NCBI GenBank assembly: GCA_023053545.1
Contig: JAKZAN010000004.1
Span: 8,804,001-8,868,000, forward strand
From: Lepidurus packardi
Taxonomy: Eukaryota; Arthropoda; Branchiopoda; Notostraca; Triopsidae
Direction of reading: 5' to 3'
DNA: 64,000 bases
Positions 39,145 through 51,603 of this stretch are shown here, one piece after another. The translations under genes and the position numbers were made by a program. Under the pieces are notes generated by a model. It saw nothing but the letters and a program-made list of their open reading frames with translations, ran no database searches and had not been told where the DNA came from. Position 1 is the stretch's first letter; every line of letters starts with the position of its first letter.

Positions 39145-42100
39145 ACCACAGGACAACAATCAACTTTTTCTTTACCAGGGTTCGGCTAATCATATTTTCA
39201 ATCTCGCTAAAGAAATTTAACACGGTGGCGGGATTTCCTTTGTGGATGCTTTGGGAAAAAATCCTGAAGATCAGAAAAATTGCACGAATTATAGAAATGC
39301 ATGATCTGCGCAGTACTTTAATGGCATTCAAGTAATCTTTTAACTTGTGTTCGGTGTTGGAAAAGTTGGGACAGTTGCTCATGTCCTTATGCTCCATAAG
39401 GTTCTTATGTGCTTTAACGCTGAGAAATGGAGGGCCAGTTCGTGTGATCGTTAAACGCATCCACGCTAGACACATTCGTAGCGCGATAATTACTATGAAC
39501 TATAAGAGGCTGTGACGTTTTCCGCTGTTGGGGGTTTGTGGGGTACATGCGTACATTATGTTGTGGTTTGTCGCCAGATGCAACTGATTATCTTCCATAT
39601 GTACACCTTGCAATAAGTCTTTGGGGAACTTTAAACGGTTTTAATGCAAATATTAATTACGGTTTTTCTCGTTTTCCTCTTTTGTTTCTATAATTAGGTG
39701 AGACTTGCGGAGCAGTTCTTTGTACAGCCACATCCAAAGAAAGCAGAGTAAAATTGTAGAACACACCTCCTTAAAAAAAAATGCCCGTTGTTTCCAGCCC
39801 TGGAGAAAAATTTAAGCGATGACGACAACCGACACTTTGGGTCTCTCTCTGTTTCTCTATACTATATTCTTAATTCCCCCTCTTACGTCATCCTATATGT
39901 CGTTCTCTTAAGTATGTTAAAGAAAAGAATTCATCTTCCTGCCGTTACGCATACTATAGCGGCAATCTATGTTCAAGTTAAAAGAAATAAACAAGACGTC
40001 CATAAAGAAAATCTATGAATTTAATTTACTTTAAGTGTAGTAAAATTGAAGGAAGTAATTTTTTCCTTTAAAATACAAAAAAATCTACATTCGAAATTTG
40101 ATTGGCGAAGGAATATTCATCGCTTGTCACGGAGCGGTGTGAACGGTTCGCTTAAGGGTTGTTATAACCGGCTCTGCAGCCTTTGTAAGCTAATTTTCTA
40201 CAAGTATATTGTGTGTACGATCTGGCTTTCGGACAACATGGAGAGGAACTTGTTGGGAACTAAATGGGGCCTCTGTTGGAACTCCCACGCCTTTCGCACA
40301 CACGTTACTACTACGCATATGTTAACACACTGACTCCCAGGACAGAGTTACTTTACACATGGAAAAGCAAAAGCTCTTTACTAACTTACCCAGAGAGCAC
40401 AACGGACAGTTGTCTTATGACATTAGCCCCGGTTAGACGCATTTAGTGTACGTGAGTTGCAGCTTTGGTGTGTGCTTATAAAAAGCTGAAACGGATCAAT
40501 TCAGGCACAAACAAGGTAATGTGAACCGAGCCTTAAGCTTTGCTGCATTTTACGGTGTCCTGTATGTTAATAGTTGCAATGCGGAACATGGCGAACATTA
40601 GGGAACATTAAGAACTTTGCAAAGGGGTAATGAACTGATGAGTTATGTAAGAGGTATAATTCATATACAAGTTTTTTGAAAGTATTTATGACCTGTTTAA
40701 CGACTGGCATGTTTAGGTGTAATCAATATCCTTAGGATTTTGTGAAATTGTTTATTTTTCCAGACAATCGCGTAAATGAGTTGAATTCTTTCAGATACTT
40801 GACGAAACTAAAGAAAGTTGAACAATTTATATAGTTCTAAACTTTAAACGGTTTATAAGACTCTAGTGCTTTAAACATAAGGATAATAAATATAAGAAAA
40901 CGCATCGCTAAAAACGCTCTAAAGTTTAATATTTGCAGTAAATAATAGATAGAAACTTAAAAATTGAACAAAATAACCTCGTCTTGCGTTTAAACAGAGC
41001 TGACAAACTCAACAGCTAACAGTCGTTAGGATTACCAGCATATGTGCATGTTGTTTGTCACAAGTGGATGCCACATGGTGTGATGTGTGTCAAGCTGGTA
41101 AAAGTTCTCCCAACTCGTTACCGCTTTTCTACGCTTGTGCTTCTAAGCTAAAAGCTTAACCTTTTACGTATGCCTCGATTTCCAATAACAAACAATGAGA
41201 AACTTTCCCGTTGGGATTTGCACATGGTAAACTCCAAAACCTCGGTGTCCTAAGAAGAAGAACGGCGGTAAAGGCTATTTTGCATAAGACAAACGATGAC
41301 ACAAACTGGGGTTCAACAACTGCTGGGGCACTTGTTACTTTCTAAGCTTTTCTAGTGGGAACCGACGCGTGGAGCCGTGAAGAATCGTGATTTCCGGTTA
41401 TTTCGCCCAAAACCCCCCTCGGAATTCACGATTTGCGGGTTGCAAGCCTTGTTTAAGCCAAGTTTCTTTTTACTACAGTGTTTGAGTGCCTCAATAATTC
41501 AAATTGGCTACCACAAAAAATAAAAAGTAGAGCTTTCTTGAGACAATGGACTTCTACGGAACCTTAAAGGTCCCAAGGAGGGTCCAACAAGTGGGAGAGA
41601 AAAAAAAAACTGACACCAGAGAGGGCCTCAGGGGCTTCTAGTAGTAGTCTCATCCATTTGTAATTAGACTACCTCGGATTTGCGTGTCACTATAGTAAAG
41701 CTTGTCCATAAGTAAAGAACATGCTATTTAATAAATTGGCTTGCAGTTGCCCTTTACGTGCAATCACACCGTGTCCATGGCAATCCTAGCGTGTTTTTGA
41801 ACATTAGGGAGTCAAGGGGGCTAGTAGGGTGTTTTGGGGGGTAGAAGGGGGCGGTCCAACCTGAGAAACACTATCCATCTCTATGATAGAGCTACAATTT
41901 ACGATTGCTGGTAGTGGCATGCGGGATGCGCCCTTTCTTCGTGGCTAGAATTGCTCCCTTTGATTTCTGGCTTGAACAGGGGGAGAAAGGGGTTCAAGGG
42001 GGGTGATGGGTTTTTGGAGACATGAAAAGAAGGTAGCGTAAAGGGGCGACATGGCCTGTTGGTTCTGGTTTGGTAAGCCTGATTCGCCTAGCGAACTTCC

Positions 42101-42593
42101 GTTAGACGCTCGTGATGGGCTTGTTGGCATAATATGTAGAGAAAATCAATGGCGGTGACGTCATGGGCGTCGCCGGGTGCGGGTGGACCTCCTGGCGCCG
42201 TTGGAAAGTTAAACGCTTACTCACTACTAGAGTATTTTAGTCACTATTTCCTATGCGACTTGGACAGACCTGCTATAGTTTGGCCATATTACCTTAGCTT
42301 GTTTTGGCTCGAAGAGGGGAAAAAAGATAGCACACGTTGGGTTGATGGACCCAAGTGGCTCTCAGTGAAAAATTTAATTGTTGAATCCTTTCTAAAACCT
42401 CGAGCGAACGTTTTTGAGAGGCTTATCGTATTCAGCTAAGAAGGATAAGACAGCTAAGAAGCCTAAGAAGGTTAAAAAAAAGGTTGGAAATTTGAAAGTG
42501 TCCGATTTTTTGTGAATAAAGCATATTGACTAGTGTTTAAGACAGTGTTAGTGTTAAAGATCAATTGAAGTTTCTTCTCTTCTTGTAGGAAAA
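39145..42593. other. Intergenic, neuropeptide gene to Ly6 gene
   Basis: No supportable gene. TATAAAAA at 40477 followed by TCAATTCAGG and a donor-like ACAAG/GTAAT at 40515/40516 could mark a tiny non-coding first exon for the Ly6 gene, whose start codon sits 6 bp after an acceptor (TTCTTGTAG). A CRE palindrome (TGACGTCA) is present near 42158. Confidence 0.4.
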
Positions 42594-43351
42594 ATGTTGC
42601 GGCAGTGTGTGCTTCTATTGGCATCCCTAGCCATCGTCATTGGACCAGGTAGGCTAAAAGTCACCTTTAAGCTATAATTAACTCCGGAATAAACGGAGCG
42701 GAAGTTGTCGAGTTCTAAATATGTCACAAGCTTTAACTTTAACTTTTAGAAGCGTGAAAACACATTAAAAACAATATTTTCTTGCTGTATTAAATGTCTC
42801 TAAAAATTTCTTAATGTAATTACTATAGTGTTTCCTAATTTTTCTCTTGTTTTGTAATATTGTTTCTAATGAACGATTCTAATAATTACCTTTTTTTTTC
42901 GTTTGGAATATTGTAAGTGTTTGCTATGGAATGCTACGTTTGCAGTTGGTCACCCTCAGAGAAAAGAGCAGATGTGTGTACTCCCAGGAATTTCTCTACG
43001 AGCGTACGCACCCATCAATGCGAATTAGGTTGCGAGTCGGTAACCGTGACAGACAAGAATGGTAATTGCTAACCGTTAATCGCTTTCTATCAAAAAATGA
43101 AAGTTTTGACCCAGAATTTCTTCTCTCTTGTCGAATATACAGGTAACATGGAAATGTTTTTCCGGAACTGCGTCCAAAGAGGAACGCCAATTACCGGCGA
43201 CTGTAAAACCGAGAAGACCAAAGCGCTGACCAGAGAAGTTTGCACCTGCGACCATAAGAACCTGTGCAATCAGAGTTATTCACAGAGACCTTATCATATC
43301 GTAGGATTAGTGTTAACGGCTATTTTAAGCTTTGTACTTGCGCGAAGCTGA
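42594..43351 (+). CDS. Ly6/uPAR-domain protein, quiver/sleepless-like, probably GPI-anchored
   Basis: Small secreted three-finger protein. Exons 42594-42648, 42918-43061 and 43143-43351 (135 aa). The start gives a signal peptide (MLRQCVLLLASLAIVIGPG). The mature part has the Ly6 cysteine pattern: MECYVCSW near the N-terminus, a middle CELGCES, FFRNCVQR, and the closing CTCDHKNLCN with the conserved CN. The last 20 or so residues are hydrophobic (HIVGLVLTAILSFVLARS), as expected for a GPI-anchor signal. Quiver-type members modulate ion channels and receptors at neuronal membranes; which branch this belongs to is not clear. An acceptor directly upstream of the ATG shows that a 5' UTR exon exists. 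Confidence 0.8.
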
Positions 43352-44173
43352 GCTGAGTGAATTTTCAACATTTTTCTTTCTTTTATGGAGATGTGAGTTT
43401 AGCAATACTCGTTCCGTCTGTTTTAGAGCTGGTTTTGATGAAGTCACGTTTCGTACAAGTACTGTAACTCATTTAACTTTTATACCTAGCAAGGAAACTG
43501 CCGCTACGCATTTTGAACCTAGAAAGAAGAGGCCTTTAGGGCGTTTTTTAAGCCTAACCGTTATTAATAACGATACATAGATAGAAAATGTTGCCTTGTG
43601 GAGCTTGTATGATTGTTTGCACACAGAATCTCATTTTTGTCGGCAAATAGTGTTTTTAACTAGTCAAGCGACCTTAACAACCAATGCCTATTATAATACA
43701 ACTCGCAAGAAAAATAATTTTGTGACTATCCAGCAAATACAAGTTGTTATACACCTCTGTGAGGAATATTGATTATGAATACTATATTGTTAGTGCATAA
43801 ATTCGACATTTGTGTTATTATCGCTAAAAATTCATCATTCTATCACTAAGAGCAGCTTACCTTATTCAAAAGAGTGTTGGATATTAACAAAGAGGCTAAG
43901 TACACCACAGACATTAAGGTAATCACTCTCAATGAACACAGAAATGACGTGCACCATGTCAGATTATACAGGACGACGGAATTCCGGGAAAAGGCGCCAA
44001 ATTTTTAATAGGATTCACTTGATGTTCCCCACAAAAAAAGCGACAAATTCGCCATCTAGGTTTAAAATGGAAACTAAGAGGTAATTTGCATATAGGAAAG
44101 GCTTGAAGCACGGTAAAAATGCTAAAATTAGCCTCAATTTTGCAGGTAATAGTTGATCATATTTCTTTAGGTA
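43352..44173. other. Intergenic, Ly6 gene to LRR gene
   Basis: Ly6 3' UTR and upstream region of the LRR gene. An acceptor (TTTCTTTAG) 3 bp before the next ATG indicates an unseen 5' UTR exon here or further left. Nothing else is visible. Confidence 0.4.
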
Positions 44174-46074
44174 ATGATGGGGTGGCATATGTTATTCGTG
44201 TGGATTACACTGATACTGATTGTTCACCATGAAGTGGCTCAGGCTTGTTTCGATAAATGGAACGGAGAAACATGCGAGGGCAAAATCGAAACCTCCTCTG
44301 AGAATGAAAAGTGTCCAATCGATTTCTTAGGCTTTTGCAAATGCGGCAAGAGTTGCTACCAAAAGAGGATACTTTATGTGACGAATTGCAGTATGAAAAG
44401 TTTCACAGATGTGACTGTTCTTAGCCAAATTCCACAAGAAACAGAAGTCTTGATCTTTACTGGGAATAACATCTCTGAATTGCCAGGAAACGTCATTGGC
44501 AAAGATAACTATACCAACTTGAAAGTAAAAACCAAACTTTAACCCCTTTTTTAATATTTTTGTTTTAATTTATTTGGTTCGAGTTTGTTAAATAATCCAT
44601 TTTAATTGGTTTGGCTTCGGAATAGGTAATCGATTTCTCTGGAAATCACATAAAAGGAATCAAAGGCAAGGCATTCCATCATGTCTCCACGGTTTGCCGC
44701 CTCTTCTTGGACCACAATGACATCAATATTGCAAACAGTGATCATCCTCGTATGTTTTCCAACTTTGAGAGCTTGGAAGAGCTACATTTGACGAATGCCT
44801 TCACGGAATCTGTCGGTTCGGAGACCTACTTAACCAATCTCATGGATATATTTTCCTCTAATGGAAGCAACATGGTCAAACTCAAGAAATTGCACTTGGA
44901 GCAAAATGAAATACATGGTTTCGTCGATCCTAACATGTTTTGCGAACTTCCAGCTTTGGAAGAACTATACTTGGCTAATAACGATATCACCGATATAAAT
45001 CTCAACTTCACCTGCATGAAAAACCTGACATACATCGGCCTGCAGTACAATATGATCCGCTCTTTATCCAAGCCCTCGCTGCTCCACTTGGATCAACTCG
45101 CCCGAGAACGCCAGGGCTTCAGGCTTGACCTCACTGTAAGACGAAAAAGTATTCTTATTTCTGTTCCAACCGAGTTTTTTGTGGTTTTAGGGCAATCCTT
45201 TTCTTTGCGACTGCCATATTAGCCATTTCCTTGCCTGGATGCAGCACACAAACCTGACTTTGATGCACAACGAGACTTATACTTGCAAAGAAGGCATTCC
45301 AGATACTAATAAAGACTTACCATTACTCCAAGTGGAAGCTGTCTTCTGTCGTGTTACAAACAAGAAAGTGGTAAGCTTGATTAACTTGACAAACTAAGCA
45401 AAAATCCCTAATTTGAATTAGTTTTGACCTTTCATCTCTAATTTAATTCTAGTGAGTTTTTTATGCCTAGTGTGAAGAAATTTGGGTATGAGTAAAAATA
45501 AGACGGTCCCTGCGTTGTGATTAGGGGCTACTTCTGAAGAATAGGATGGATGAGAGCACTTTTTTAATAGAAGTTTTTTATTGTCATTGAATGCTATCAG
45601 AATACCTTCTTGAAGACTACACATTTACAAGGGAAATGACGAGCTTATATACACGCGTGAAAGGATACCGGATAGAAGAGTAAATTAACATTCAAGGAGA
45701 AATTAACTAAAATAAGTTGATTAAGCATATTTAAATTGAAGGGCAGGACCAAAGGGAAAGGGAAAAAAAAGGAGGGGGAAGACTTTACAATATATACGAA
45801 GGAATTTTAAACACCTAGCTTGAGCTGTTTTGGGTTTGTCGGTACTTTTAACTGTTTTATGATTTATTGTCTTTTTTAGGATCCCCAGACATATACAGCT
45901 ATTGTTTGGACCGTTATGCTACTGATGACGGCCTTCATTTGTGTAACGGGATATATGAATCGAGATGTGTTGAGAAAACATGGGGTTTCGCTGTGGCAGC
46001 GAGTTTCGCAAAAAGTAGCGTATAGTTCGATTGTAAGTCGACACGATGTCGATAGCGAAGAGGTCCATTTGTAA
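44174..46074 (+). CDS. Leucine-rich-repeat single-pass membrane protein, TPBG/WAIF-like
   Basis: Exons 44174-44524, 44626-45135, 45191-45370 and 45880-46074 (411 aa). Signal peptide (MMGWHMLFVWITLILIVHHEVAQA), then a cysteine-rich N-terminal cap. LRRs follow (EVLIFTGNNISELPGNV, VIDFSGNHIKGI, KKLHLEQNEIHGF, EELYLANNDITDI, YIGLQYNMIRSL). Exon 3 is a C-terminal LRR cap (GNPFLCDCHISHFLAWM, two later Cys). The last exon has one membrane helix (IVWTVMLLMTAFICVTGYM) and a short basic cytoplasmic tail ending DSEEVHL. This layout and tail resemble trophoblast glycoprotein/WAIF, membrane inhibitors of Wnt signalling. Other short-tailed LRR receptors are possible. It has no TIR or kinase domain. It converges on DONSON. 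Confidence 0.7.
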
Positions 46075-46600
46075 AATAAGGGAAAGAAAAAGAGCTCGAC
46101 AACGCTAACTTAAGGCAACTAATGGATATTGAAGCTGAAATAGCAAAAATGGCGCAATGATCAACATTCTAGATTACTTGTTATAGTCCGTCCGTGAACG
46201 CATTCCACCGTCCCAACAACAGTGAAAGTTTTTTGAGTATACAAGCTAACGTGACAGCTTTGTAGCTGATTTATTCCTACTTCGTACATGGTAATTAATG
46301 GGGTTTAATGTGTCCTCTTTTTTTTTTTTACCGAACCAGACATGTTTTTATATAGAATTTCCTTGCTTTCTTGATCATGCAAAGAACCCAATTAACTGCC
46401 AAAAACTATGCAAAACTGATGCATTTTTCTCTTCTTGTTGCTTGGTTCGTTTCTCGACTTTTTCGAGCTTTACTAATTATCTTTTTTACCTTGTAAACTA
46501 TATTGAAATGAAATAAAAGCTTGTTAAATATATCATGCTACTGCATCCTAATGAAGAAAATATAGAATAAATTATAAAATATGTGTAATGTTCTTGAGTA
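46075..46600. other. Convergent intergenic gap
   Basis: 3' UTRs of the LRR gene (+) and DONSON (-). AATAAA-type signals are present near 46513 on the plus strand. No gene. Confidence 0.5.
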
Positions 46601-48669
46601 TCAAGACCAACTGTACAATTGAGTTAATTCATCAAATTTGATTTCGTTCACTAGGCAAGAAATTTGGCAAGTTTTGCTCAAGCAAAGCCTGTCAAGTAGA
46701 AACTCGGGTAAGCCACAATCGTTGAGACTTTCTTTCCCAAACGCTGTGAGATTATTCGAGCTCGTTTTCACCTGAGCTAAACAAGACGTGTTTTCTAAAG
46801 TTTGACAAGTGAAATGGACCGAATTTGAGGAGGATTTTACCAATAACTCGCTTAACATATGCAATACATGGGGCATTACAGGACCTTGCAAGTCAATCGA
46901 GTGGGCATTCACTCCTTCCGTTTTCACTGCGCTATGTCTGACCTAAAGGGACCAAAGAAGCTGTTTCAAAACATGTTTCGATACCAAAAAACGGAAAACT
47001 AAAAATGAATTAATCAGGGAAAGCTTGATACCTTTAAAGACCTAAGAGTCGCGCCATGGAAAGACACAGGCGATAATAAAGTGGGCGGGACATTTGCTAA
47101 AGCTCCGGTAGTGCTATAACAGGTCTTGGAATTGAGCAGAAAGTTGTATAACGCTTGAGTTTCAATGCCTTCCACATAAACTAATGATTGAGTTATGCTA
47201 TCTTCATCTTGCACTCTTTCAGCTTCACTAATCAACCCAAATTACGATTATAACACCAAATTATTAGCGAAAATTGGAAGAAATAGTGAACATTTACATT
47301 TTGGCGCGTGAAGTATTGGCAGTTGTGAGATCAGAAGGTCGTAAACCCATGTCTTTGAACCATTCTTCTTCGCTATCGTTTTCCTCTTCGGGGTTGGGCG
47401 ATTTGGTTTTTTGACTAAGTAAATTGCCTAATTCTGCCTCCGTTTTGGTAGCTTTAAGCGGCACGGTGAATTTAATATCTATTAAAATCGTACAAAAACA
47501 AATTAAAGCTGAAAATGCCTGGGAATCCTCGTTTTCCATGCCTTCGCTCTTGAGTAATTCACGAAAACCTCGCGTTGTAGGCGTGATAAAGGCATGGATC
47601 TCTTCCACTCCAGCTATCCCAGCTGCTCTGAACAAAACTGTGAATTGATGGGCGCAGAAATAGAAATACGGGCACTGACGAGCTCTTAATAGCTGAAAAA
47701 GAGATCTAAAACTCTCCCACCTAGAAAGAACTATAATTAACTACGTAAAAAAGATGGAGCAGAATGATCTTACCAGTCTTGCTGTAAACGCTGCTGACAA
47801 GTGGGGTCAGTAAACATGCTAGATTGCGAAGAACGCCTTGGATTTCCATGTCGAGGGAATAAATTGAGCCAAGGAAGGTGGGGATGCTGCCAAAATAAGC
47901 AGCATTGGTGGAATTGGGCATTCGTGCTAGTATCCAAAGTGTGAAAGTCTTCGTCTTTGGTTGGGTCCAGACAGCGAACGAAGCCTGTGATTCCAGATGC
48001 TTCTTCTGAAGTCTGGACGACGAGGCAAATTCATTCCATTAAAATTTAGATGTAAAATTACACTCCTTTGCTTATTGTGTGATACTTTGAGGGTAGGACG
48101 GAAGGGAAACGGCTTTTCTGACGTTATTCTCATCCTAGTTTTCAAACTCCAGTCTAATGGAGGCTGTTCATGTGACAATTTCGTGTTCTAAATGAAAGTA
48201 ATGTTTTACAACTTCTCCAAATAAAGAAACATCTTTTGTTACATTTGGAGCTGCAAATGGGTTAAAAGCCTGCGAAATACTAGCCAAGAGATTGACAGAG
48301 ATGTCTGATTGCTCTTGGGTAAATGCACCGGGAAATACTAACTGGGTCTCTTCAGAGCCTTCGTCCAAGATTGGGGAATCTCCTTTAAGTCTCTTCCTCG
48401 CTGGCGAGCGTCTACAACGAAATCAAACTATTATTACAATACAAATCAAGCATACCAGAGTTTAAAATATACCTGAATGGATTTTTTGAAGGAAAACTCT
48501 GAGATCTATGCAGCAAGTTAACTTCAGGATTTTCTCGTTGAAGCGAATTTTTGCTCGGACTGATAGGGCTTTTGAAACGTGCTTGTAATGCTTGTTTTCT
48601 GGCCTTTGCTAGTTTCATAACTTCTTCAGGTCGTGTCCAGCTCATAGAAGTAGCTTTTGCTAGCTCCAT
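46601..48669 (-). CDS. DONSON: DONSON / humpty dumpty replication protein
   Basis: Nuclear protein needed for replisome assembly and fork stability. Exons: 48669-48473, 48411-48243, 48187-48086, 48012-47774, 47720-47298, 47227-47032, 46942-46601 (555 aa as written). Recognisable blocks are PPLDWSLKTRMR, QFHQCCLFWQHPHLPWLNLF, WWESFRSLFQLLRARQCPYF, HQFTVLFRAAGIAGVEEIHA and PPTLLSPVSFHGATLRSLK. The N-terminus carries the basic PARKRLK. Within the 47298-47720 exon, 47479-47541 looks like a 63-nt GC-AG intron: removing it keeps the frame and joins LKSE to DIKFTVPL, which aligns without a gap to the vertebrate pattern I recall; the product would then be 534 aa. The gene is head to head with RFC3. 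Confidence 0.9.
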
Positions 48670-48997
48670 TCTGTAAAACTTAACTAAAAATAGTTTAATT
48701 TTTCAATAACTAATAACGACAGAATTTCAAACGTTTCTCTGTTTATTTTTCTATACTGAGAGGATGCCAAATACGGTAATTATTTCATTGGTTGGATTTG
48801 AGTTTGAAGTTCGAATCAAGCTCCGTCTTCGCCGCCCGAGTGATCATCGAAAGCAAAAGCATTTCGCCTTTCCGAGTTTATTAGTACGCATTATAAAGGC
48901 GGGAAGCTTTGTCTAGTGTAGGAAGCTAGAACTACTGGGCTTGATTGATTGGTTGTCTGTTTTTCTTGCTATTCCTGCGTGTTTTAACTAAGTTAAA
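48670..48997. promoter_or_regulatory. Shared divergent promoter of DONSON and RFC3 with E2F-type site
   Basis: Only 328 bp separate the two start codons. The canonical E2F motif GGCGGGAA is at 48898-48905, and a related TTTCGCC lies at 48862-48868. Both genes act in S phase, so shared E2F control is plausible. No TATA box suits either gene convincingly. Confidence 0.6.
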
Positions 48998-50473
48998 ATG
49001 AGTTTGTGGGTGGATAAATATCGTCCAAATTCCTTGGATAAGTTGGACTATCATAAAAAACAAGCATTGCATCTAAAACAAATGGTAACATTGTTAAGTT
49101 CTGTTAAAAATCTCGCTTAGGATATCGTTTGTAGGTAATGAAAGGTGACTTTCCTCATTTGATGATGTACGGACCTTCAGGAGCTGGCAAGAAAACCAGA
49201 GTTATGTGCCTTTTAAAAGAGCTGTATGGCTCTGGAGTGGAAAAGCTTAGGATAGAACACCAACAATTTACGGTACTTTAATTAATTTATGTTTTCAGTA
49301 TAATCTTCCCAAGTTACGAAGCTTATGCTATTCGTTAATGCGCTTATTTATATAACAGACACCCTCTAATAAGAAGATAGAAGTCATTACAGTTGCTAGC
49401 AACTACCATATTGAAGTTAATCCAAGCGATGCGGGGATTTACGATCGCGTGGTTATTCAGGATATGATTAAGAACATTGCCCAAACTCAACAATTAGACA
49501 CCGGAAGCCAACGCGAATTCAAAGGTAATTAACCTGTCTAAAAGGCTGTGTATTATTACATGGTTTTCGTATAAAATTGCCATCTATTATTTTTTGGTAA
49601 TTTTTTTTTTTTTTTTAGTTATTGTTCTGACAGAAGTGGATAAATTGACGAAGGACGCCCAACACGCCTTACGCCGTACGATGGAAAAATACATGAGTAC
49701 TTGTCGCCTCATTTTGTGCGCCAATTCCACATCCAAAGTCATCGCTGCGATTCGCAGTAGATGTTTGGGGATCCGTGTGTCTGCGCCTAGTCCAGAGGAA
49801 ATAATCTCCGTTTTACAAGTATCCATTTAATGTCCTTTTAGAGAAATTCTTAAAATCGACTTTTGGTTTTATAGACGGTCACCAAGAAGGAAGGTTTGCA
49901 GCTTCCAGAAGCTCTAGCAAAACGAATTGCTGAGAAATCAGATGGGAATTTGCGACGCGCATTGCTTATGACTGAAGCTTGCAAAGTTCAACAGTTAAGT
50001 CTCAAATCGATTCGTTTAAGAAGCGTTTATTAAAATTGTTTTGGCTTTAGATATCCCTTTTCCGCGAAACAAGAAATCGTGGAACCCGATTGGGAAGTTT
50101 TCATCAGAGAAACGGCTAATAAGATCGTTAAAGAACAAAGCCCAAAATGTCTACTTGAAGTGCGAGGAAGACTTTATGAGTTATTATCTCATTGCATTCC
50201 TCCGGAAATAATCTTCAAGGTAATGCCCATTTTTTCATATAATTTAAGTATCAAGCTTTTGGTCTTTATTAACAAAAAAATTAGAAACTGTTGAGGGAAT
50301 TGGTAAAGAATTGCGATGGGCAACTCAAATGCCAAACAGCGCAACTAGCTGCGTTCTATGAACACCGTTTGTACCTTGGTAGCAAATCCATTTTCCATTT
50401 GGAAGCTTTCGTGGCTAAATTTATGTCGATCTATAAGCGTTTTCTTGAAGAGAGCATGCAAGACTTGTTTTAA
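48998..50473 (+). CDS. RFC3: Replication factor C subunit 3
   Basis: Small AAA+ subunit of the RFC clamp loader that opens PCNA at primer junctions. Exons 48998-49084, 49135-49272, 49359-49524, 49619-49818, 49875-49993, 50051-50219, 50285-50473 (355 aa, the usual length). The start [10 protein letters not shown] is conserved. Walker A is GPSGAGKKT (42-50). The Walker B region reads [10 protein letters not shown], a degenerate DExx form typical of this subunit. The SRC motif is present (IRSRCLG), as are [14 protein letters not shown] and [13 protein letters not shown]. The C-terminal collar is intact ([25 protein letters not shown]). Divergent from DONSON. Confidence 0.97.
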
Positions 50474-51603
50474 AACCATGAGTACAACTTCTGTATGACA
50501 TCGGAATGAAAAAGTTACCAGGATGTCAACCTTTCTTGATTAAATACATTCATTTTCCCGCACCTAGGTTATCTTTCCCCGATTTTGACAATGTTAAGAA
50601 TTAGAAGCAACATCTGAGTTTAGTCTTAAAAGATTATTTTGATACAGGTACGAACATTATCTTATTATTTGTAATATCAAGCTACTAAGTTTTATTTTTT
50701 AACTGGAATATAAACGTTCAAAATGTGCACGAAGACTTTAAATAACGCAACTGTTAGCTTTCAGAAATAATATCCAATTTGCGTTTCACGGAATTCTCGT
50801 CTCTGTAGCATTTTAATTAACTTTAAACTTTCTTTAATGGAGATGTCCGTTAACCTTAACGGAGTCGTTTCAACCAATGTCGATAGGGAGTGGATTTATA
50901 GTACAATCAATGGGATAGGGAAATTTTACGCTAATCGCAACAACATTGGAACACGGATCTTAACAACGTCAAAGATATCTAGGCTGATAATGGCTTGAAA
51001 ACCACGATTACATGAAAATCTATTTATTTTTGTACATAAATGCTTAACCTGAAAGATACACCTGAATCCATTAAAAGTGTTTAGTTGTAAGTGCTTTTGT
51101 CTCCTTATTTTGCGTGCACAAAGGGATAAGAGATTGCGTTGAACACCACTAGGTTTTTTTTAAAAAGGAACGGCTAGTGATTTTAACAAGAAACCTGGAG
51201 GCAAGTCCACTTTCTATTTCCTTTTTTCGTAGAAATAGCACTTAAGCCCAGGAATTTCCAGAAAGATGTCCTATATTACTTCTCTGCGAATTTCGATAAT
51301 AAAACTTAACCTACATGGAAAATGTCAGTTGTTCTCTTTCAAAGCGTAGTTATGGCTTCCTTATTATAAATCAGGTAAATGTATGAAAAGATGGCTTAAA
51401 TTTACATTCTTTTTATACAGGTTCGAATACTTGCTCAAGAAAATGACAAAAACCCAATTATTCGATTTAACCATGCACACGTACGGTACATAACGTACAT
51501 AACACTTGACATGAATTTTCGCATATATGCTTATGCATTTACCTCACACCAGCTCTTGGCTCTGTGAAAAGCAATAAATAGTTTAAAATAAAGGTAACTA
51601 AAA
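50474..51603. other. Convergent intergenic gap
   Basis: RFC3 3' UTR and the region beyond the CD36-family stop. One possible extra terminal exon of the CD36-family gene, encoding SQELV, lies at about 51560-51577 on the minus strand. Nothing else was recognised. Confidence 0.4.

Noticed and set aside
40477-40515. TATA box plus very short first exon for the Ly6 gene
   Set aside because: The implied exon would be only about 10-15 nt, so it is mentioned as a possibility only.
41945-42130. Ser/Pro/Gln-rich minus-strand frame (MPTSPSRASNG...) with a CRE just upstream
   Set aside because: Composition is exon-like but no donor or partner exons could be found, so a gene is not supported.
42149-42439. 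96-aa plus-strand frame upstream of the Ly6 gene
   Set aside because: No recognisable domain; GC-rich start followed by ordinary sequence. Probably chance.
44174-46074. Toll-like receptor for the LRR gene
   Set aside because: The cytoplasmic tail is short and has no TIR domain; the single LRR block and tail fit a TPBG-like protein better.
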